Of a stretch of DNA of 64,000 nucleotides, positions 34,709 to 44,439 are shown piece by piece (position 1 is the first letter of the stretch; every line of letters starts with the position of its first letter). Both the position numbers and the translations under genes were made by a program. Where the stretch lies: positions 186,001 through 250,000 of the forward strand of contig NZ_JAGINQ010000001.1 in the NCBI RefSeq assembly GCF_017876165.1, given 5' to 3'. Origin of the DNA: Azospirillum soli (GTDB lineage Bacteria > Pseudomonadota > Alphaproteobacteria > Azospirillales > Azospirillaceae). Under the pieces are notes generated by a model. The model was given only the letters and a program-made list of their open reading frames with translations, did no database searches and had not been told where the DNA came from.

Positions 34709-35988
34709 CACGCGTCCTCCGCAAGGCGCACGCCGCTGAACATCCAGCGCTGGTGCGGGTAGAAGAAATTCCGGTAGCTGGCGCGGACATGCCCGTCCGG
34801 CGTGCCGCAGCATCCGCCGCGCAGCACATATTGGTTCGCCATGAATTTGCCGTTGTATTCGCCGACCGCCCCGACGGCGGGCCGGAAGCCGGGATAGGCG
34901 GAATAGGAACTGGCCGTCCATTCCCAGACATCGCCAAACATTTGGAGCAATTCGCCCTCGCCACCATTACCCTCGGCCGGAACCGGTCGCAGCAGGCCGC
35001 TGCCCATCGTGTTGCCGCGCGCCTCCAGCCCGGCCGCCGCCGCTTCCCATTCGGCCTCGGTCGGCAGGCGCTTGCCGGCCCAGCGGGCGAAGGCGTCCGC
35101 CTCGTAATAGCTGACGTGGCAGACGGGTGCGGCCTCGTCCAAGGGGATCTCGCCCATCAGGGTGAACTCCGCCCACCCGTCCTCCCGGCGGCGCCAGTAG
35201 GCCGGAGCCTCCCATCCCTCGGCGGTCGCGGTCGCCCAGCCATCGGACAGCCAGAGGGTCGGCGTGCGGTAGCCACCATCCTCGATAAAGGCCCGCCACT
35301 CGCCGTTGGTGACCGGCTTCGAGAACAGTCGGAACGGCCGCAGCAGCACCTCGTGCCGTGGACCCTCGTTGTCGAAGGCGAACCCGCCCCCGTCATGACC
35401 AATCGCCACGATGCCGCCGTCCACGGCGATCCAGCACCCCTCACCGCTCACGGCGCGAGGCACCGGGCGGAAGGGGCGGTAGGCCGGCGCCACCGGGTTG
35501 CAGGAAAACAGGTGCAGCAAATCCATCAGGATCAGTTCCTGATGCTGCTCCTCATGCGCAAGGCCCAGCGTGACCAGCGGCGCCAGCCGCTCGGCCTCGG
35601 CTCCTTCCAGCAGTCCCAGCATCGCCTCATCCACATGGTCGCGGTAGGCCGCGACCTCCGGGACGCCGGGGCGGGTCAGCAGGCCGCGCCGTGGGCGCGG
35701 ATGCCGCGCGCCGACCGCCTCGTAATAGGAATTGAACAGATAGCCGAAGGCCGGATCGAAGGGCCGATAGGACGGAAGATTCGGTGTCAAAAGAAAGGTT
35801 TCGAAGAACCAGGTCGTGTGCGCCAGGTGCCATTTCACCGGGCTCGCGTCCGGCATGGACTGCACCACCTGATCCTCATGCGACAGGCCGGCGGCGAGCC
35901 CCGCCGTGGTGGCGCGCACACGCCGATACCGCTCGCCCAACCCATCCATACTGATGATGGGCCGTGGCGCCGCTGCTGTCCGCTGCAT
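34708..35988 (-). CDS. egtB: Ergothioneine biosynthesis protein EgtB (iron-dependent sulfoxide synthase)
   Basis: The 426-aa enzyme joins a thiol substrate (gamma-glutamylcysteine or cysteine) to hercynine. The DinB-like N-domain carries the iron ligands His54 (HLAHTTWFFE), His145 and His149 (HEEQHQE). The C-terminal formylglycine-generating-enzyme-like domain has FGDVWEWTASSY and VLRGGCCGTPDGHVRASYRNFF. No egtA, egtC or egtE lies beside it, the usual alphaproteobacterial two-gene arrangement. The last steps may use other enzymes. Confidence 0.93.
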   Translation of the reverse strand: MQRTAAAPRPIISMDGLGERYRRVRATTAGLAAGLSHEDQVVQSMPDASPVKWHLAHTTWFFETFLLTPNLPSYRPFDPAFGYLFNSYYEAVGARHPRPRRGLLTRPGVPEVAAYRDHVDEAMLGLLEGAEAERLAPLVTLGLAHEEQHQELILMDLLHLFSCNPVAPAYRPFRPVPRAVSGEGCWIAVDGGIVAIGHDGGGFAFDNEGPRHEVLLRPFRLFSKPVTNGEWRAFIEDGGYRTPTLWLSDGWATATAEGWEAPAYWRRREDGWAEFTLMGEIPLDEAAPVCHVSYYEADAFARWAGKRLPTEAEWEAAAAGLEARGNTMGSGLLRPVPAEGNGGEGELLQMFGDVWEWTASSYSAYPGFRPAVGAVGEYNGKFMANQYVLRGGCCGTPDGHVRASYRNFFYPHQRWMFSGVRLAEDA

Positions 35989-36122
35989 GGGCGCTTTTCC
36001 CCTTCCCCGTTTGTTGTTCGGGGTAAGGTGGACCGGAACCGAAGGCCGCCAACCCTTCCAAAGGGCGAGGTCCTCTCACCCACCCGGTAAATCTCCCGGC
36101 GAAGCCCCCCTTCGGCGGCGTC

Positions 36123-36154
36123 CCCATTCGGCAACGCCCCTATTCGGCAACGCC
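36123..36154. repeat. Short tandem direct repeat
   Basis: Two adjacent 16-bp units (CCCATTCGGCAACGCC and CCTATTCGGCAACGCC) differ at one base, between egtB and the SDR gene. No function is evident. Confidence 0.6.
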
Positions 36155-36233
36155 CGGACGCCTTCGCCTGTTCATGACCCAAAGCCCCACAGATCAAAAC
36201 CTCGCGGAAAAGGTCCACGAACGGGAGATTCCC

Positions 36234-37400
36234 ATGCGTCTGCAACTGAAGCCCATTGAACAGCAAGTGATCGTCATCACCGGCGCCACCAGCGGCATCG
36301 GGCTGGTCACCGCCCGCATGGCGGCGGAGCGCGGGGCCAAGGTCGTGCTCTCCGCCCGCGACCGCGACGCGCTCGCCAAGGTCGCCGACGAAATCCGCGC
36401 CGATGGCGGCGACGCGGTGCATTGCGTGGCCGACGTGGCGAACCCGGACGAGATGCGCCAACTCGCCGACACCGCCGTGCGCAGCTACGGCCGGATCGAC
36501 ACGTGGGTGAACAACGCGGGCGTCTCGATCTACGGCAAGATCGAGGACACGCCTATGGAGGACCACCGCCGCCTGTTCGAAACGAACTACTGGGGTGTGG
36601 TCAACGGCTCGCTGGCCGCCATTCCGCATCTGCGGCGGGGCAGCGGCGCGCTCATCAATCTGGGCAGCGTGGTGTCCGACCGCTCCATCCCCCTGCAAGG
36701 GGCCTACTCCGCCACCAAGCATGCGGTGAAGGGCTTCACCGACGCATTGCGGATGGAGTTGGAGGCGGACGGCGCCCCCATTTCCGTGACGCTCATCAAG
36801 CCGGCGGCCATCGACACCATGTATGAGGAGCACGCCAAGAACCTGCTGGACTCCGAGCCGATCAACCCGCCGCCCGTCTACGCGCCGGAACTGGTCGCCA
36901 AGGCCATCCTGCACGCCGCCCAGCATCCGATGCGCGACATGTTCGTCGGCGGCGGGGCGAAGCTGTTTTCGCTGGCCGAAACCTTCGCGCCGCGCGTCAC
37001 CGACTATGTCATGGAACGCTCGCTGACCCGCGCCACCCGCGCCGGCGGTCCGCGCCGAGAGCGGCACGACGCCCTGCATGGCCACGGCGACGACGGCTAC
37101 GAGCGGGCCGGCCGCCATCGCTTCGTGCGCGAAACCAGCCTTTACACCGAGGCGCAGATGCACCCCTGGATGACGGCGGCCCTGGTCGCCGGCTTCGGCG
37201 TGCTGGCCGGCACCGCGATCTCGCGCGGCTGGGTCCGGCGCGGCTACGAATACAAGGGCGGCCGGGAGCACAGCGGCGACGGTCGAGGCGAGATCATCCG
37301 CGACACCGGGCACGACACCGGCGGCCGGCGCGAGTTGGGGCACCGCCCGAAACCCGCCTGGCAGGCGACCGAGGACCGCGAAGTCATCTTCCCGAGGTGA
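36234..37400 (+). CDS. Short-chain dehydrogenase/reductase with a membrane-anchor tail
   Basis: A 388-aa protein: residues 1-255 are an SDR with a GATSGIGLVTARMAAERGA nucleotide loop, NNAGVSIYGKIEDT, catalytic Ser in NLGSVVSDRS and YSATKHAV (Tyr and Lys, 4 apart). A single hydrophobic helix (WMTAALVAGFGVLAGTAI) follows at about 315-335, with a charged tail. Such SDR-membrane fusions often reduce ketones or sugars; the substrate here is unknown. The start at 36234 has GGGAGATTCCC upstream; the alternative ATG at 36174 has no good site. Confidence 0.85.
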   Translation: MRLQLKPIEQQVIVITGATSGIGLVTARMAAERGAKVVLSARDRDALAKVADEIRADGGDAVHCVADVANPDEMRQLADTAVRSYGRIDTWVNNAGVSIYGKIEDTPMEDHRRLFETNYWGVVNGSLAAIPHLRRGSGALINLGSVVSDRSIPLQGAYSATKHAVKGFTDALRMELEADGAPISVTLIKPAAIDTMYEEHAKNLLDSEPINPPPVYAPELVAKAILHAAQHPMRDMFVGGGAKLFSLAETFAPRVTDYVMERSLTRATRAGGPRRERHDALHGHGDDGYERAGRHRFVRETSLYTEAQMHPWMTAALVAGFGVLAGTAISRGWVRRGYEYKGGREHSGDGRGEIIRDTGHDTGGRRELGHRPKPAWQATEDREVIFPR

Positions 37401-37485
37401 CGCCCCCAAGGTGACGCCCTGGGATGGGCCAAGCATCAGCGCGGCCCATCCCCCAAATCATCTACCCCAGATCATCTCCTCCGGG

Positions 37486-40290
37486 TCACCCCACCGGCGA
37501 TCCCAGTTCGCGCCGCGTCCGATCGCGCGCGGCGCGAACGGCCAACATCGGCTCCAACTCCTCCGGCAGGACCGGGCGGCTGAACAGATATCCCTGGAAG
37601 CTCTCGCACCGCAGGTCGCGCAGCAGCTGGAGCTGGGCTTCCGTCTCCACGCCCTCGGCGACGACCGACAGGCCCAGACTGCGGCCCAGCCCGACGATGG
37701 CGCGCGGGACGGAATCGCCCGTCCCGTCCTGCTCCAGATCGTGGATGAAGGACCGGTCAATCTTCAGCTTGTCGATGGGGAAGCGGTGCAGGTAGCTGAG
37801 CGACGAATAGCCCGTCCCGAAATCGTCCAGCGCGATCAGGATGCCCCGCTCCTTCAGCGCGCGCAGCGTGGAGACGGCGGCGGGGATGTCGTCGATCAGA
37901 GTGCCTTCCGTCACCTCGATCTCCAGCTCCCGCCCATCCAGGTTGTTGGCGGCCAGCGCCGCGGCGACCTTGGTGGGCAACTGCCCGTCGCGGAACTGCT
38001 GGGCGGCGACGTTGACCGCGACCGGGACCGACAGGCCGATATGATTCTTCCAGCGGCGGATCTGCGCGCAGACCTCCTGCAAGACCCAATCGCCGATGGC
38101 CTGGACGAGGCCCGTTTCCTCGGCGATGGGCAGGAAGCGGCCGGGCATGATCAGCCCCGCCTCCGGGTGGCGCCAGCGCAGCAGCGCCTCCACCCCGACC
38201 ACCTGCCCGTCGGATATCCGGACCTGCGGCTGGTAGACGATGAACAGCTCGCCGTTGGTCAGCGCGCGGCGCAGCGCCGCCTCCAGATCCAGCCGCTCGC
38301 GCGAGCGGGCGCCCATCTCGCGCGTGACGAAGCGGAAGGCGTTCCGGCCGGCGTCCTTGGCGTTGTACATCGCGATGTCGGCACAGCGGATCAGCCCTTC
38401 GGCGTCCTCCGCGTCGTCGGGGAACAGGCTGATGCCGATGCTGGGCGAGACGACGAAGCTCTGCCCGCCGACCGCGAAGGGGCTGGACAGCTGCGACAGC
38501 ACCTTCTCCGCCACGGCGGCGGCGTCGGAGGCCTGCTCCAGGTTCGGCACGACGATCAGGAATTCGTCGCCGCCCAGCCGCCCGACCGTGTCGCTCTCGC
38601 GCAGGCCCGCGTGCAGGCGCCGGGCGACCGACCGCAGAACCTCGTCGCCGAAGCTGTGGCCCAGGCTGTCGTTGATGACCTTGAAGCGGTCCAGGTCGAT
38701 GAACAGCACCGCCACCTTGGTGCCATCGCGGCGCGCCTGCCGGCTCGCCTGCCCGATGCGGTCGAACAGCAGGACGCGGTTGGGCAGGCCGGTCAGCGCG
38801 TCGAAATGCGCCAGATAGTGGATGTGCTGCTCGGCCCGGCGCTTCTCGCCGATGTCCTCGACGAAGGCCAGCACGAAAGGCGGCTCGTCCGGCGTCGCGA
38901 CGGGTTGCAGGTGGACGTTGAAGTGGCTGTGCCGCCCCCCGGCGAGGAGGAGCTGATCGACCTCCAGCCGCGCGCTCTGCCCCGCGATGGCGTTGTCGAT
39001 GGCCGCGACCAGCGCCGGGTCCTGCGCCCGCAGCCGCGTGTCGATGCCGACCAGCCCGTCGCGCGCGGCCCCCACGGCGCGGGCGAAGGCCGGATTGCAG
39101 TCGATGAGCTTGGCATCCCGGTCGAGCATGGCGATGCCCAGCGGCGCCTGGTTGAACAGCTGGTGCAGTTCCGCCTCGCGCCGGCGCAGCGAGGCGGTCA
39201 TGCGGCCGGCCATCTCCACCGCACGCCCGCGCGTCGTGGTCAGCGCCCACAGCAGCGTGAACAGAAGCCCGCTCAACGCCGACCCGGCGACCAGCACGAA
39301 GATGGGCTTCCACCCCTGCATGCCCGCCTCGAACCCCGGCCGGCTCTCATAGCGCACGGTCCACACATGACCGCCCAGCGCGACCGAACGCACCGCAGTC
39401 AGCAGGGGCGGTTCCGCCGACGGCGCGCGGCTGCGGTACAGCGGAAACTCGGCGTCGGTGGCCGTGCCCTCGATGATGGTCACGCCGACGTCGCGCGTGC
39501 TGGAATCGAAGATGGCGCTGGCCAGCGGGGCGACCCGGATCGGCGTCACCACCACCCCGGCGAAGGTCGCCCGGCGTTCCTCCACCGTGCGCGGCTGCTG
39601 GCCGTTGCGGTAAACCGCCTGATAGATGATGAAGGCAGGCTGCGGCCCGGTCGCGTCGTCGATCTTCAGCGCGATGGAGCGGGTGAAGGCCGGCTCCCCG
39701 CTGTCGCGCGCCTGCTCGATGGCGGTGCGGCGGACCGGCTCGGAGAACATGTCGTAGCCGAGCGCGCGAACGTTCTGGTCGTTGACCGGGGCGGAGTAGA
39801 CGTTGACCACGCGGTCCGGCCCGCCGATGTCCGGCCAGATGCGGAAGCTCTTGACGCCATCGGCGCGGACGCCCGCAATCACGTCTTGCACAGCCTCCGG
39901 CTTGACGAAGCGGGCGAAGGCGACGCCCTGCATGCCGGGATACCGCTCGTAGAGGTCGAGGCCGTCCACGAACCGGATCCATTCCGTCCGCCGCACCTCG
40001 GGGAAGGCGCTGTGGAGCGCGGCGGCGGAGCGGGCCACCTGCACATAGACCTTGATGTGGTCGTCCAACTGGTGCTGAAGCTGTTCCACGCGCAGAGCGA
40101 AGCGGCTCTCGGCGTCCTCGGCGACCGACCTGGAGGTCTGGAACCACGCCAGCCCCGTCAGCGCCAGCGATGCCAGCAACACCAGCCAGGGAATGCGCCA
40201 AGCGACCAGCCTGTCCAGCCAGCGCGGCGGTGCCGGGTCGGCCAATCCCGCCACGGACACGTTCGGTTCGGGTCGAGCGGGCCTCTGCAT
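37486..40290 (-). CDS. CHASE-PAS-GGDEF-EAL c-di-GMP enzyme
   Basis: A 934-aa membrane protein. TM1 (about residues 32-50) and TM2 (about 328-350) flank a CHASE sensor domain (about 60-325). A PAS domain follows (about 375-490), then GGDEF (about 505-670; RLGGDEF active site and I-site RESD five residues before) and EAL (about 675-925; VEALLRWRHPE, DDFGTGYSS, KIDRSFI, EGVET). Both active sites look intact, so it may make or break c-di-GMP depending on the signal sensed through CHASE/PAS. The ligand is unknown. It is a single gene with no partner beside it. Confidence 0.93.
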   Translation of the reverse strand: MQRPARPEPNVSVAGLADPAPPRWLDRLVAWRIPWLVLLASLALTGLAWFQTSRSVAEDAESRFALRVEQLQHQLDDHIKVYVQVARSAAALHSAFPEVRRTEWIRFVDGLDLYERYPGMQGVAFARFVKPEAVQDVIAGVRADGVKSFRIWPDIGGPDRVVNVYSAPVNDQNVRALGYDMFSEPVRRTAIEQARDSGEPAFTRSIALKIDDATGPQPAFIIYQAVYRNGQQPRTVEERRATFAGVVVTPIRVAPLASAIFDSSTRDVGVTIIEGTATDAEFPLYRSRAPSAEPPLLTAVRSVALGGHVWTVRYESRPGFEAGMQGWKPIFVLVAGSALSGLLFTLLWALTTTRGRAVEMAGRMTASLRRREAELHQLFNQAPLGIAMLDRDAKLIDCNPAFARAVGAARDGLVGIDTRLRAQDPALVAAIDNAIAGQSARLEVDQLLLAGGRHSHFNVHLQPVATPDEPPFVLAFVEDIGEKRRAEQHIHYLAHFDALTGLPNRVLLFDRIGQASRQARRDGTKVAVLFIDLDRFKVINDSLGHSFGDEVLRSVARRLHAGLRESDTVGRLGGDEFLIVVPNLEQASDAAAVAEKVLSQLSSPFAVGGQSFVVSPSIGISLFPDDAEDAEGLIRCADIAMYNAKDAGRNAFRFVTREMGARSRERLDLEAALRRALTNGELFIVYQPQVRISDGQVVGVEALLRWRHPEAGLIMPGRFLPIAEETGLVQAIGDWVLQEVCAQIRRWKNHIGLSVPVAVNVAAQQFRDGQLPTKVAAALAANNLDGRELEIEVTEGTLIDDIPAAVSTLRALKERGILIALDDFGTGYSSLSYLHRFPIDKLKIDRSFIHDLEQDGTGDSVPRAIVGLGRSLGLSVVAEGVETEAQLQLLRDLRCESFQGYLFSRPVLPEELEPMLAVRAARDRTRRELGSPVG

Positions 40291-40430
40291 CTTCGTACCG
40301 GACCGGCCTTGCGCGTGGGATGGACGTCGGTGGGGCGATGTCGGGAACGGAAAGCCCCCACATACACCACGACATTAGCCAGATCGGACGTACACGCAAA
40401 GCATCAAATTTGAAACAATCCGGCGGTCTT

Positions 40431-40937
40431 CTAGAATTCCTGAAGCACCTTGGGGCTTTTTTCCAACAAGGTGTCGATCATGCCCAGGATCTGCTCGATC
40501 TTGGTGCGGGTGGCGTCCAGCTCGTCGGCGGTCTTGTCGTCGATGCCCGCTTCCATCAGCATCATGTCGAAGGCGTTCAGCGTCTCGTTGAAGGCTTTCT
40601 GCTCCGCCTGCAACACGTCGAAGGCGCCGAGCGAGGAGGTCAGCGCCAGCGGCGGGTTGCTGATGAAGGCGTGGCTGATGTCGGTGAAGATGGCGATGTC
40701 GTTCAGCTTCTGCCGGATCACCCACTGCGGGAAGTTCGGCGGCAGTTCGTTTCCCGCCGGTTCGATCCGCTCCTGAATCGAAAAGATCAGGCCTTGGATG
40801 TCCAAGTGCGCGTTGCGGATCTCGCGGAAGATGGGAAAGGTTTTGGGCGTGCCGGCATCGCGCAGGCGGCCGAGCCTCGCAAGGTCTTCGGTCAGCTTAC
40901 GCGCCATCTGCTTAACGACGGTCGCCACTTTCGACAT
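40431..40937 (-). CDS. Conserved cytosolic protein of unknown function
   Basis: A 168-aa, mostly helical protein without a signal peptide, membrane helix or recognised motif. ATG at 40937 has GGAGAGGTCG upstream; an earlier ATG at 40949 is possible. It contains a SIQERIEP segment and a helical C-terminus (LDATRTKIEQILGMIDTLLE) that could form a coiled coil. Its neighbour on the minus strand is the GGDEF-EAL protein, 140 nt downstream. No assignment is justified. Confidence 0.6.
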   Translation of the reverse strand: MSKVATVVKQMARKLTEDLARLGRLRDAGTPKTFPIFREIRNAHLDIQGLIFSIQERIEPAGNELPPNFPQWVIRQKLNDIAIFTDISHAFISNPPLALTSSLGAFDVLQAEQKAFNETLNAFDMMLMEAGIDDKTADELDATRTKIEQILGMIDTLLEKSPKVLQEF

Positions 40938-41017
40938 CGACCTCTCCACCTCGCGAAATGCTCTTTTTCTTACCCTACACCATCTGCGGGACCGTTGTGG
41001 AGATTGCCATTGTGAAA

Positions 41018-41060
41018 CACGTCCCCCGCGTCGGTTCGACGCGGGGGACGTGGTGCTTTT
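41018..41060. terminator. Long hairpin near the nuclease 3' end
   Basis: CACGTCCCCCGCGTCG pairs perfectly with CGACGCGGGGGACGTG (16 bp) around a 3-nt loop, with GTGCTTTTTG on the plus strand and TTTCACA on the minus. It lies 13 nt after the stop of the minus-strand nuclease gene. Confidence 0.75.
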
Positions 41061-41064
41061 TGCC

Positions 41065-42639
41065 TTACCGCTCCAACCCTTCCCGCAACCGCGCGAGCAG
41101 CGCCTCCCGCGCCGCGTCGTCGGCAGCGCTTTCCATGGCCCGGTTCAGGTCGAGCATCAGTTCCGCGTAGCGGTTGTGCCAGTCAGTGGCGGCGGCCAGC
41201 GCCGCGGGTTCCAGGCGGGGCGCGTCGCCCGGCGCCTTGGCCGGTGCGGGCGCGGTCAGGTCCACCGTCTCGTCCAGGTCCGGCGTGCGGATCAGCGCCG
41301 GATCCCAGCCCCGCTCCACCAGCCCCGCCCGGATGCCCTCGCGGGCGGCGTCCTCGCCGTGGACCAGAAACAGCCCGCGTCCCACGCCCTGCCGGGCCTC
41401 GACCCAGGACAGCAGGCCGCTGCGGTCGGCGTGGCCGGAGTAGACGTCCAACGAGTGGACACGGGCGCGCACCTGGATTTCCTCCCCGTGGATGCGCACG
41501 CGCTGGGCGCCGTGTTCCAGCAGATGGCCGAGCGTGCCCGGCGCCTGATAGCCGACCAGCAGGACGGTCGCCTCCGGGCGCCACAGGTTGTTCTTCAGGT
41601 GATGGCGGATGCGCCCGGCGTCGCACATGCCGCTGGCCGCCATGATGATGGCCCCGCCCGTCACGGCGTTCAGCTTCTGGCTTTCCGCCGCCGACCGCAC
41701 CCGGTGGATGTTGGACCGCCCGAAGGGGTCGCCTTTCGTCCCCAGCTCGTCCAGATGCTGGCGGAACACACCGGTCACCGCGTCGGCCAAGGGCGAGTCG
41801 AGGAACACGTTGGTCAGCGGGATTTCGCCCCGGTCGAACAGCCGGTGCAGGTCGTAGAGCAGTTCCTGCGTGCGCTCCACCGCGAAGACCGGGATCAGCA
41901 GGTTGCCCCCGGCCTCCAGCGCCGTCCGCACCTCCTCGCGCAGGCGCGCCTGCCGCTCCGCCTCGCCCACCTCGATGCGCTCGCGATCGCCGTAAGTGGT
42001 TTCCAGCACCAGCCAGTCCGGCCGCGCCGGCCCCTCCGCGTCGCCGTGGAAGGTCTTGCCGCCCGGCCCCAGATCGCCGGAAAACAGGATGCGAGTCTCG
42101 GCGTTGCGCCGCGTCACCTCCACCTCGACGGAGGCGGAGCCCAGGATGTGCCCGGCCTGCCAGAAACGCGCCCGCACGCCGGCCAGCACCGGGACCCACT
42201 CCCCATACTCCACCCCGCGCAGCCGCGTGATGGCCGCCTGCGCGTCCGCCTGGGTGTAGATCGGCTGCACCGCTGGCCGCCCGCGCTGGCGATTGCGGCG
42301 GTTCAGGCGGTCCACTTCCGTCTCCTGGATATAGCCGCTGTCAGGCAGCATGTAGGCCAGCAGGTCGGCCGTGCCGGCGGTGGCGTAGACCGGCCCTTTG
42401 AAGCCCTGGCGCACCAGCTTCGGCAGCAGCCCGGAATGGTCGATGTGCGCGTGGGTCAGCAGCACCGCCTTTACGGCGGCCGGGTTGAACGGGAAGGGCC
42501 GGTAGTTCAGCTCCTTGACCGTCTTGGTGCCCTGGAACAGGCCGCAGTCGATCAGCACGTCGCCGTCGCCCGTGTGCAGGCGAAAGCAGGACCCGGTGAC
42601 TGTGCCGGCGGCGCCGTGGAAGGTGAGGGACAGTTTCAT
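41065..42639 (-). CDS. Beta-CASP metallo-beta-lactamase-fold RNase-like protein
   Basis: A 524-aa protein with the MBL zinc motif THAHIDHSG (His63, His65, Asp67, His68), SGDLGPGG and the beta-CASP elements (VFLDSPLADAVTG, IIMAASGMCDAGRIRHHL, YSGHADRSGLLSW). Similar bacterial proteins are 3'-to-5' or endo-RNases, or act in tRNA maturation. A C-terminal extension of about 75 residues after the core is Ala/Pro-rich. It is followed by a strong hairpin at 41018-41060. The role of this subgroup in cells is little studied. Confidence 0.88.
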   Translation of the reverse strand: MKLSLTFHGAAGTVTGSCFRLHTGDGDVLIDCGLFQGTKTVKELNYRPFPFNPAAVKAVLLTHAHIDHSGLLPKLVRQGFKGPVYATAGTADLLAYMLPDSGYIQETEVDRLNRRNRQRGRPAVQPIYTQADAQAAITRLRGVEYGEWVPVLAGVRARFWQAGHILGSASVEVEVTRRNAETRILFSGDLGPGGKTFHGDAEGPARPDWLVLETTYGDRERIEVGEAERQARLREEVRTALEAGGNLLIPVFAVERTQELLYDLHRLFDRGEIPLTNVFLDSPLADAVTGVFRQHLDELGTKGDPFGRSNIHRVRSAAESQKLNAVTGGAIIMAASGMCDAGRIRHHLKNNLWRPEATVLLVGYQAPGTLGHLLEHGAQRVRIHGEEIQVRARVHSLDVYSGHADRSGLLSWVEARQGVGRGLFLVHGEDAAREGIRAGLVERGWDPALIRTPDLDETVDLTAPAPAKAPGDAPRLEPAALAAATDWHNRYAELMLDLNRAMESAADDAAREALLARLREGLER

Positions 42640-42688
42640 GGCGATCCTCCCGCCCTATTGCCCTGTCCCTCAGTGTACCGACAAATCC

Positions 42689-43579
42689 TTACCCGTTCGT
42701 CAGCGCCTCGGCGATCATCCGGGCGAGCGGGAGTTCGTTGGTCGGGTGCGGGACGCCGTCGCAGGAGATGGGAACGCCCAGCCCCTCGGCCTCGAACTTC
42801 GCGGCGACGTCGCTGCCGAACAGCGCATGCACCCCGAACACCCGGATCGACGCCGCCCCCGCCACCCGCGCCGCGCGGGCACAGGAAAAGATCGTCTCGC
42901 CGGAGCTGATGACGTCGTCCACGATCACCACCGGCCGCCCGGCCAGCGGCGCGCCATCGGGCAGCACCACGGTGACGTCACGGTCCCCGCGCCGCTCCTT
43001 GCGCCCGACCACCGGCGTGAAGCCCAACGGCCCCGCCACGGCGGAAACCAGCGGCTCCGCCTCCTCGTCCGGCCCGACGATCACCGTGTCGGCCGGTGCG
43101 CCGTCCGCGCGCAGCCGCTCGGCGATCGGCCCCGCCCCCGTCAGCGCGACGGAGGGTCGCCCGACGAACACCTCATCCAGCGTGTGGGTGCGGTGCAGAT
43201 GCGGCTCGACACAGACGAAGCGGTCGAACAGCCGCCCCAGCCAGTCGCCGATCACCGCCTGGCTGACGGGCTCGCCCGGCTTGAAGATGGCGTCCTGGCG
43301 CATGTAGGCCATGTAAGGCGCGACCAGGCACAGCTCCGTCGCCCCCTGGCGGCGCAGCACGGAGGCGGCCAGCGCCAGTTCCACCAGCTTGTCGTTCGGC
43401 CGGTCCAGCGAGCGGTAGACGACTGCCCGCTCCACCGCCTGCGGCAGCCGGACGAGGCTTTCGCCGTCCGGGAACCGGTGCAGTTCGGCGATGTGGCACG
43501 GCACGCCCAATGCCTGGGCAAGGCGCCGGGCGCCGTCCGCCGACTCCGGAAATCCGTAGACGCCCGTGTAGCGGGCCAT
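42689..43579 (-). CDS. Ribose-phosphate diphosphokinase-like protein
   Basis: A 296-aa PRPP synthetase/phosphoribosyltransferase fold. LHRFPDGESLVRLP (flexible loop), APYMAYMRQD, VVGRKERRGDRD and the PRPP-binding VIVDDVISSGET are visible. It is shorter than typical Prs (about 315 aa) and resembles the class often linked to phosphonate or auxiliary nucleotide metabolism, so it may be a second, non-housekeeping copy. The start has GAGGGAACATC upstream. It lies 50 nt from the nuclease gene in the same direction, possibly co-transcribed. Confidence 0.8.
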   Translation of the reverse strand: MARYTGVYGFPESADGARRLAQALGVPCHIAELHRFPDGESLVRLPQAVERAVVYRSLDRPNDKLVELALAASVLRRQGATELCLVAPYMAYMRQDAIFKPGEPVSQAVIGDWLGRLFDRFVCVEPHLHRTHTLDEVFVGRPSVALTGAGPIAERLRADGAPADTVIVGPDEEAEPLVSAVAGPLGFTPVVGRKERRGDRDVTVVLPDGAPLAGRPVVIVDDVISSGETIFSCARAARVAGAASIRVFGVHALFGSDVAAKFEAEGLGVPISCDGVPHPTNELPLARMIAEALTNG

Positions 43580-43724
43580 GATGTTCCCTCTCGATTAACC
43601 ATTCTTCGCCGGACGCGGCGCGGCCACCACTATCGCCCGGCGAATGATTTTGGGCGACCCGGAAATTCGGTGCAACGTTGGCGTGAAGGCGGTAACGCGC
43701 GGCATGCCGGTCGGGAGGAGGTGT

Positions 43725-43763
43725 GGGGCTGCCGGAAACCGTTTCGCTTTTCACGGCAGCCCC
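43725..43763 (-). terminator. Hairpin after the lipoprotein gene
   Basis: GGGGCTGCCG pairs with CGGCAGCCCC (10 bp) around a 19-nt loop, 7 nt past the lipoprotein stop. There is no clear T-run. Confidence 0.55.
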
Positions 43764-43769
43764 GGCCCA

Positions 43770-44426
43770 TCACTCCTTCGACGCAATCAGAGACCGGACC
43801 GTCGCGCTCAGCTCGGCCGGCAGTTCGTCATGGCCGCGCAACGCGAACAGCCCGCCCCGCTCACGAAGGCGGCGGAGATCCGTCCGCACCGTTCCGCTGC
43901 GCACGTCCAAAAGCCGAACCTGAACGGCCACCTTGGTTTCCGTTTCCCAAGTGACCGGGGGAACCGCCAGGGCAACGGTGATCGCCCCCGTTCTGGCATA
44001 ATCGTCCACCCGCAGGATCAGCACCGTATCCAAACCGGCGGCGCGGGCCGCCGCGACCAGCCGCCCCTCGTCGATGCCGGCCCATCCGCCCTCCGGCGGT
44101 GCGCCCAACAGCGTGTCCGGCGTAACGGTCTGGCGGATCGGCAGGCCGGCGACGGTTTCCCGGACGACCCGCTCGACCTCCGCTTCCCGCCGGACCTGAT
44201 CGGGGTCGCCGGACCGGAAACCGGTGATCGGAACCAGTAGCGTCCGGCCGAGATCCACGGCCTGTACCACCGGATTGAGCAATGGCGGGCTGGAGGACGG
44301 GACACCACCGACGGCAACCCGGTCCGTCATGCGCGTTTCCGCGCAACCGGCCAGCAGCAGGATCGACAAGGCAGCGGAAATCAAGGGAGTGCGGGCTGCG
44401 GCACTGGACGGCGATGGGCTACGCAT
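43770..44426 (-). CDS. Putative lipoprotein of unknown function
   Basis: A 218-aa protein with a lipoprotein signal: ILLLAGCAE, cysteine at about residue 28. The mature region contains a conserved-looking segment on regular strand-turn spacing (VPITGFRSGDPDQVRRE, LDTVLILRVDDYARTG, VAVQVRLLDVRSGTVRTD) as in small periplasmic solute-binding-like lipoproteins. No function is recognised. It is divergent from the DUF2975-XRE pair. Confidence 0.65.
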   Translation of the reverse strand: MRSPSPSSAAARTPLISAALSILLLAGCAETRMTDRVAVGGVPSSSPPLLNPVVQAVDLGRTLLVPITGFRSGDPDQVRREAEVERVVRETVAGLPIRQTVTPDTLLGAPPEGGWAGIDEGRLVAAARAAGLDTVLILRVDDYARTGAITVALAVPPVTWETETKVAVQVRLLDVRSGTVRTDLRRLRERGGLFALRGHDELPAELSATVRSLIASKE

Positions 44427-44439
44427 GGCATGCTCCGAT

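Noticed and set aside
36123..36154. CRISPR-like repeat
   Set aside because: Only two adjacent units without spacers; a simple tandem duplication.
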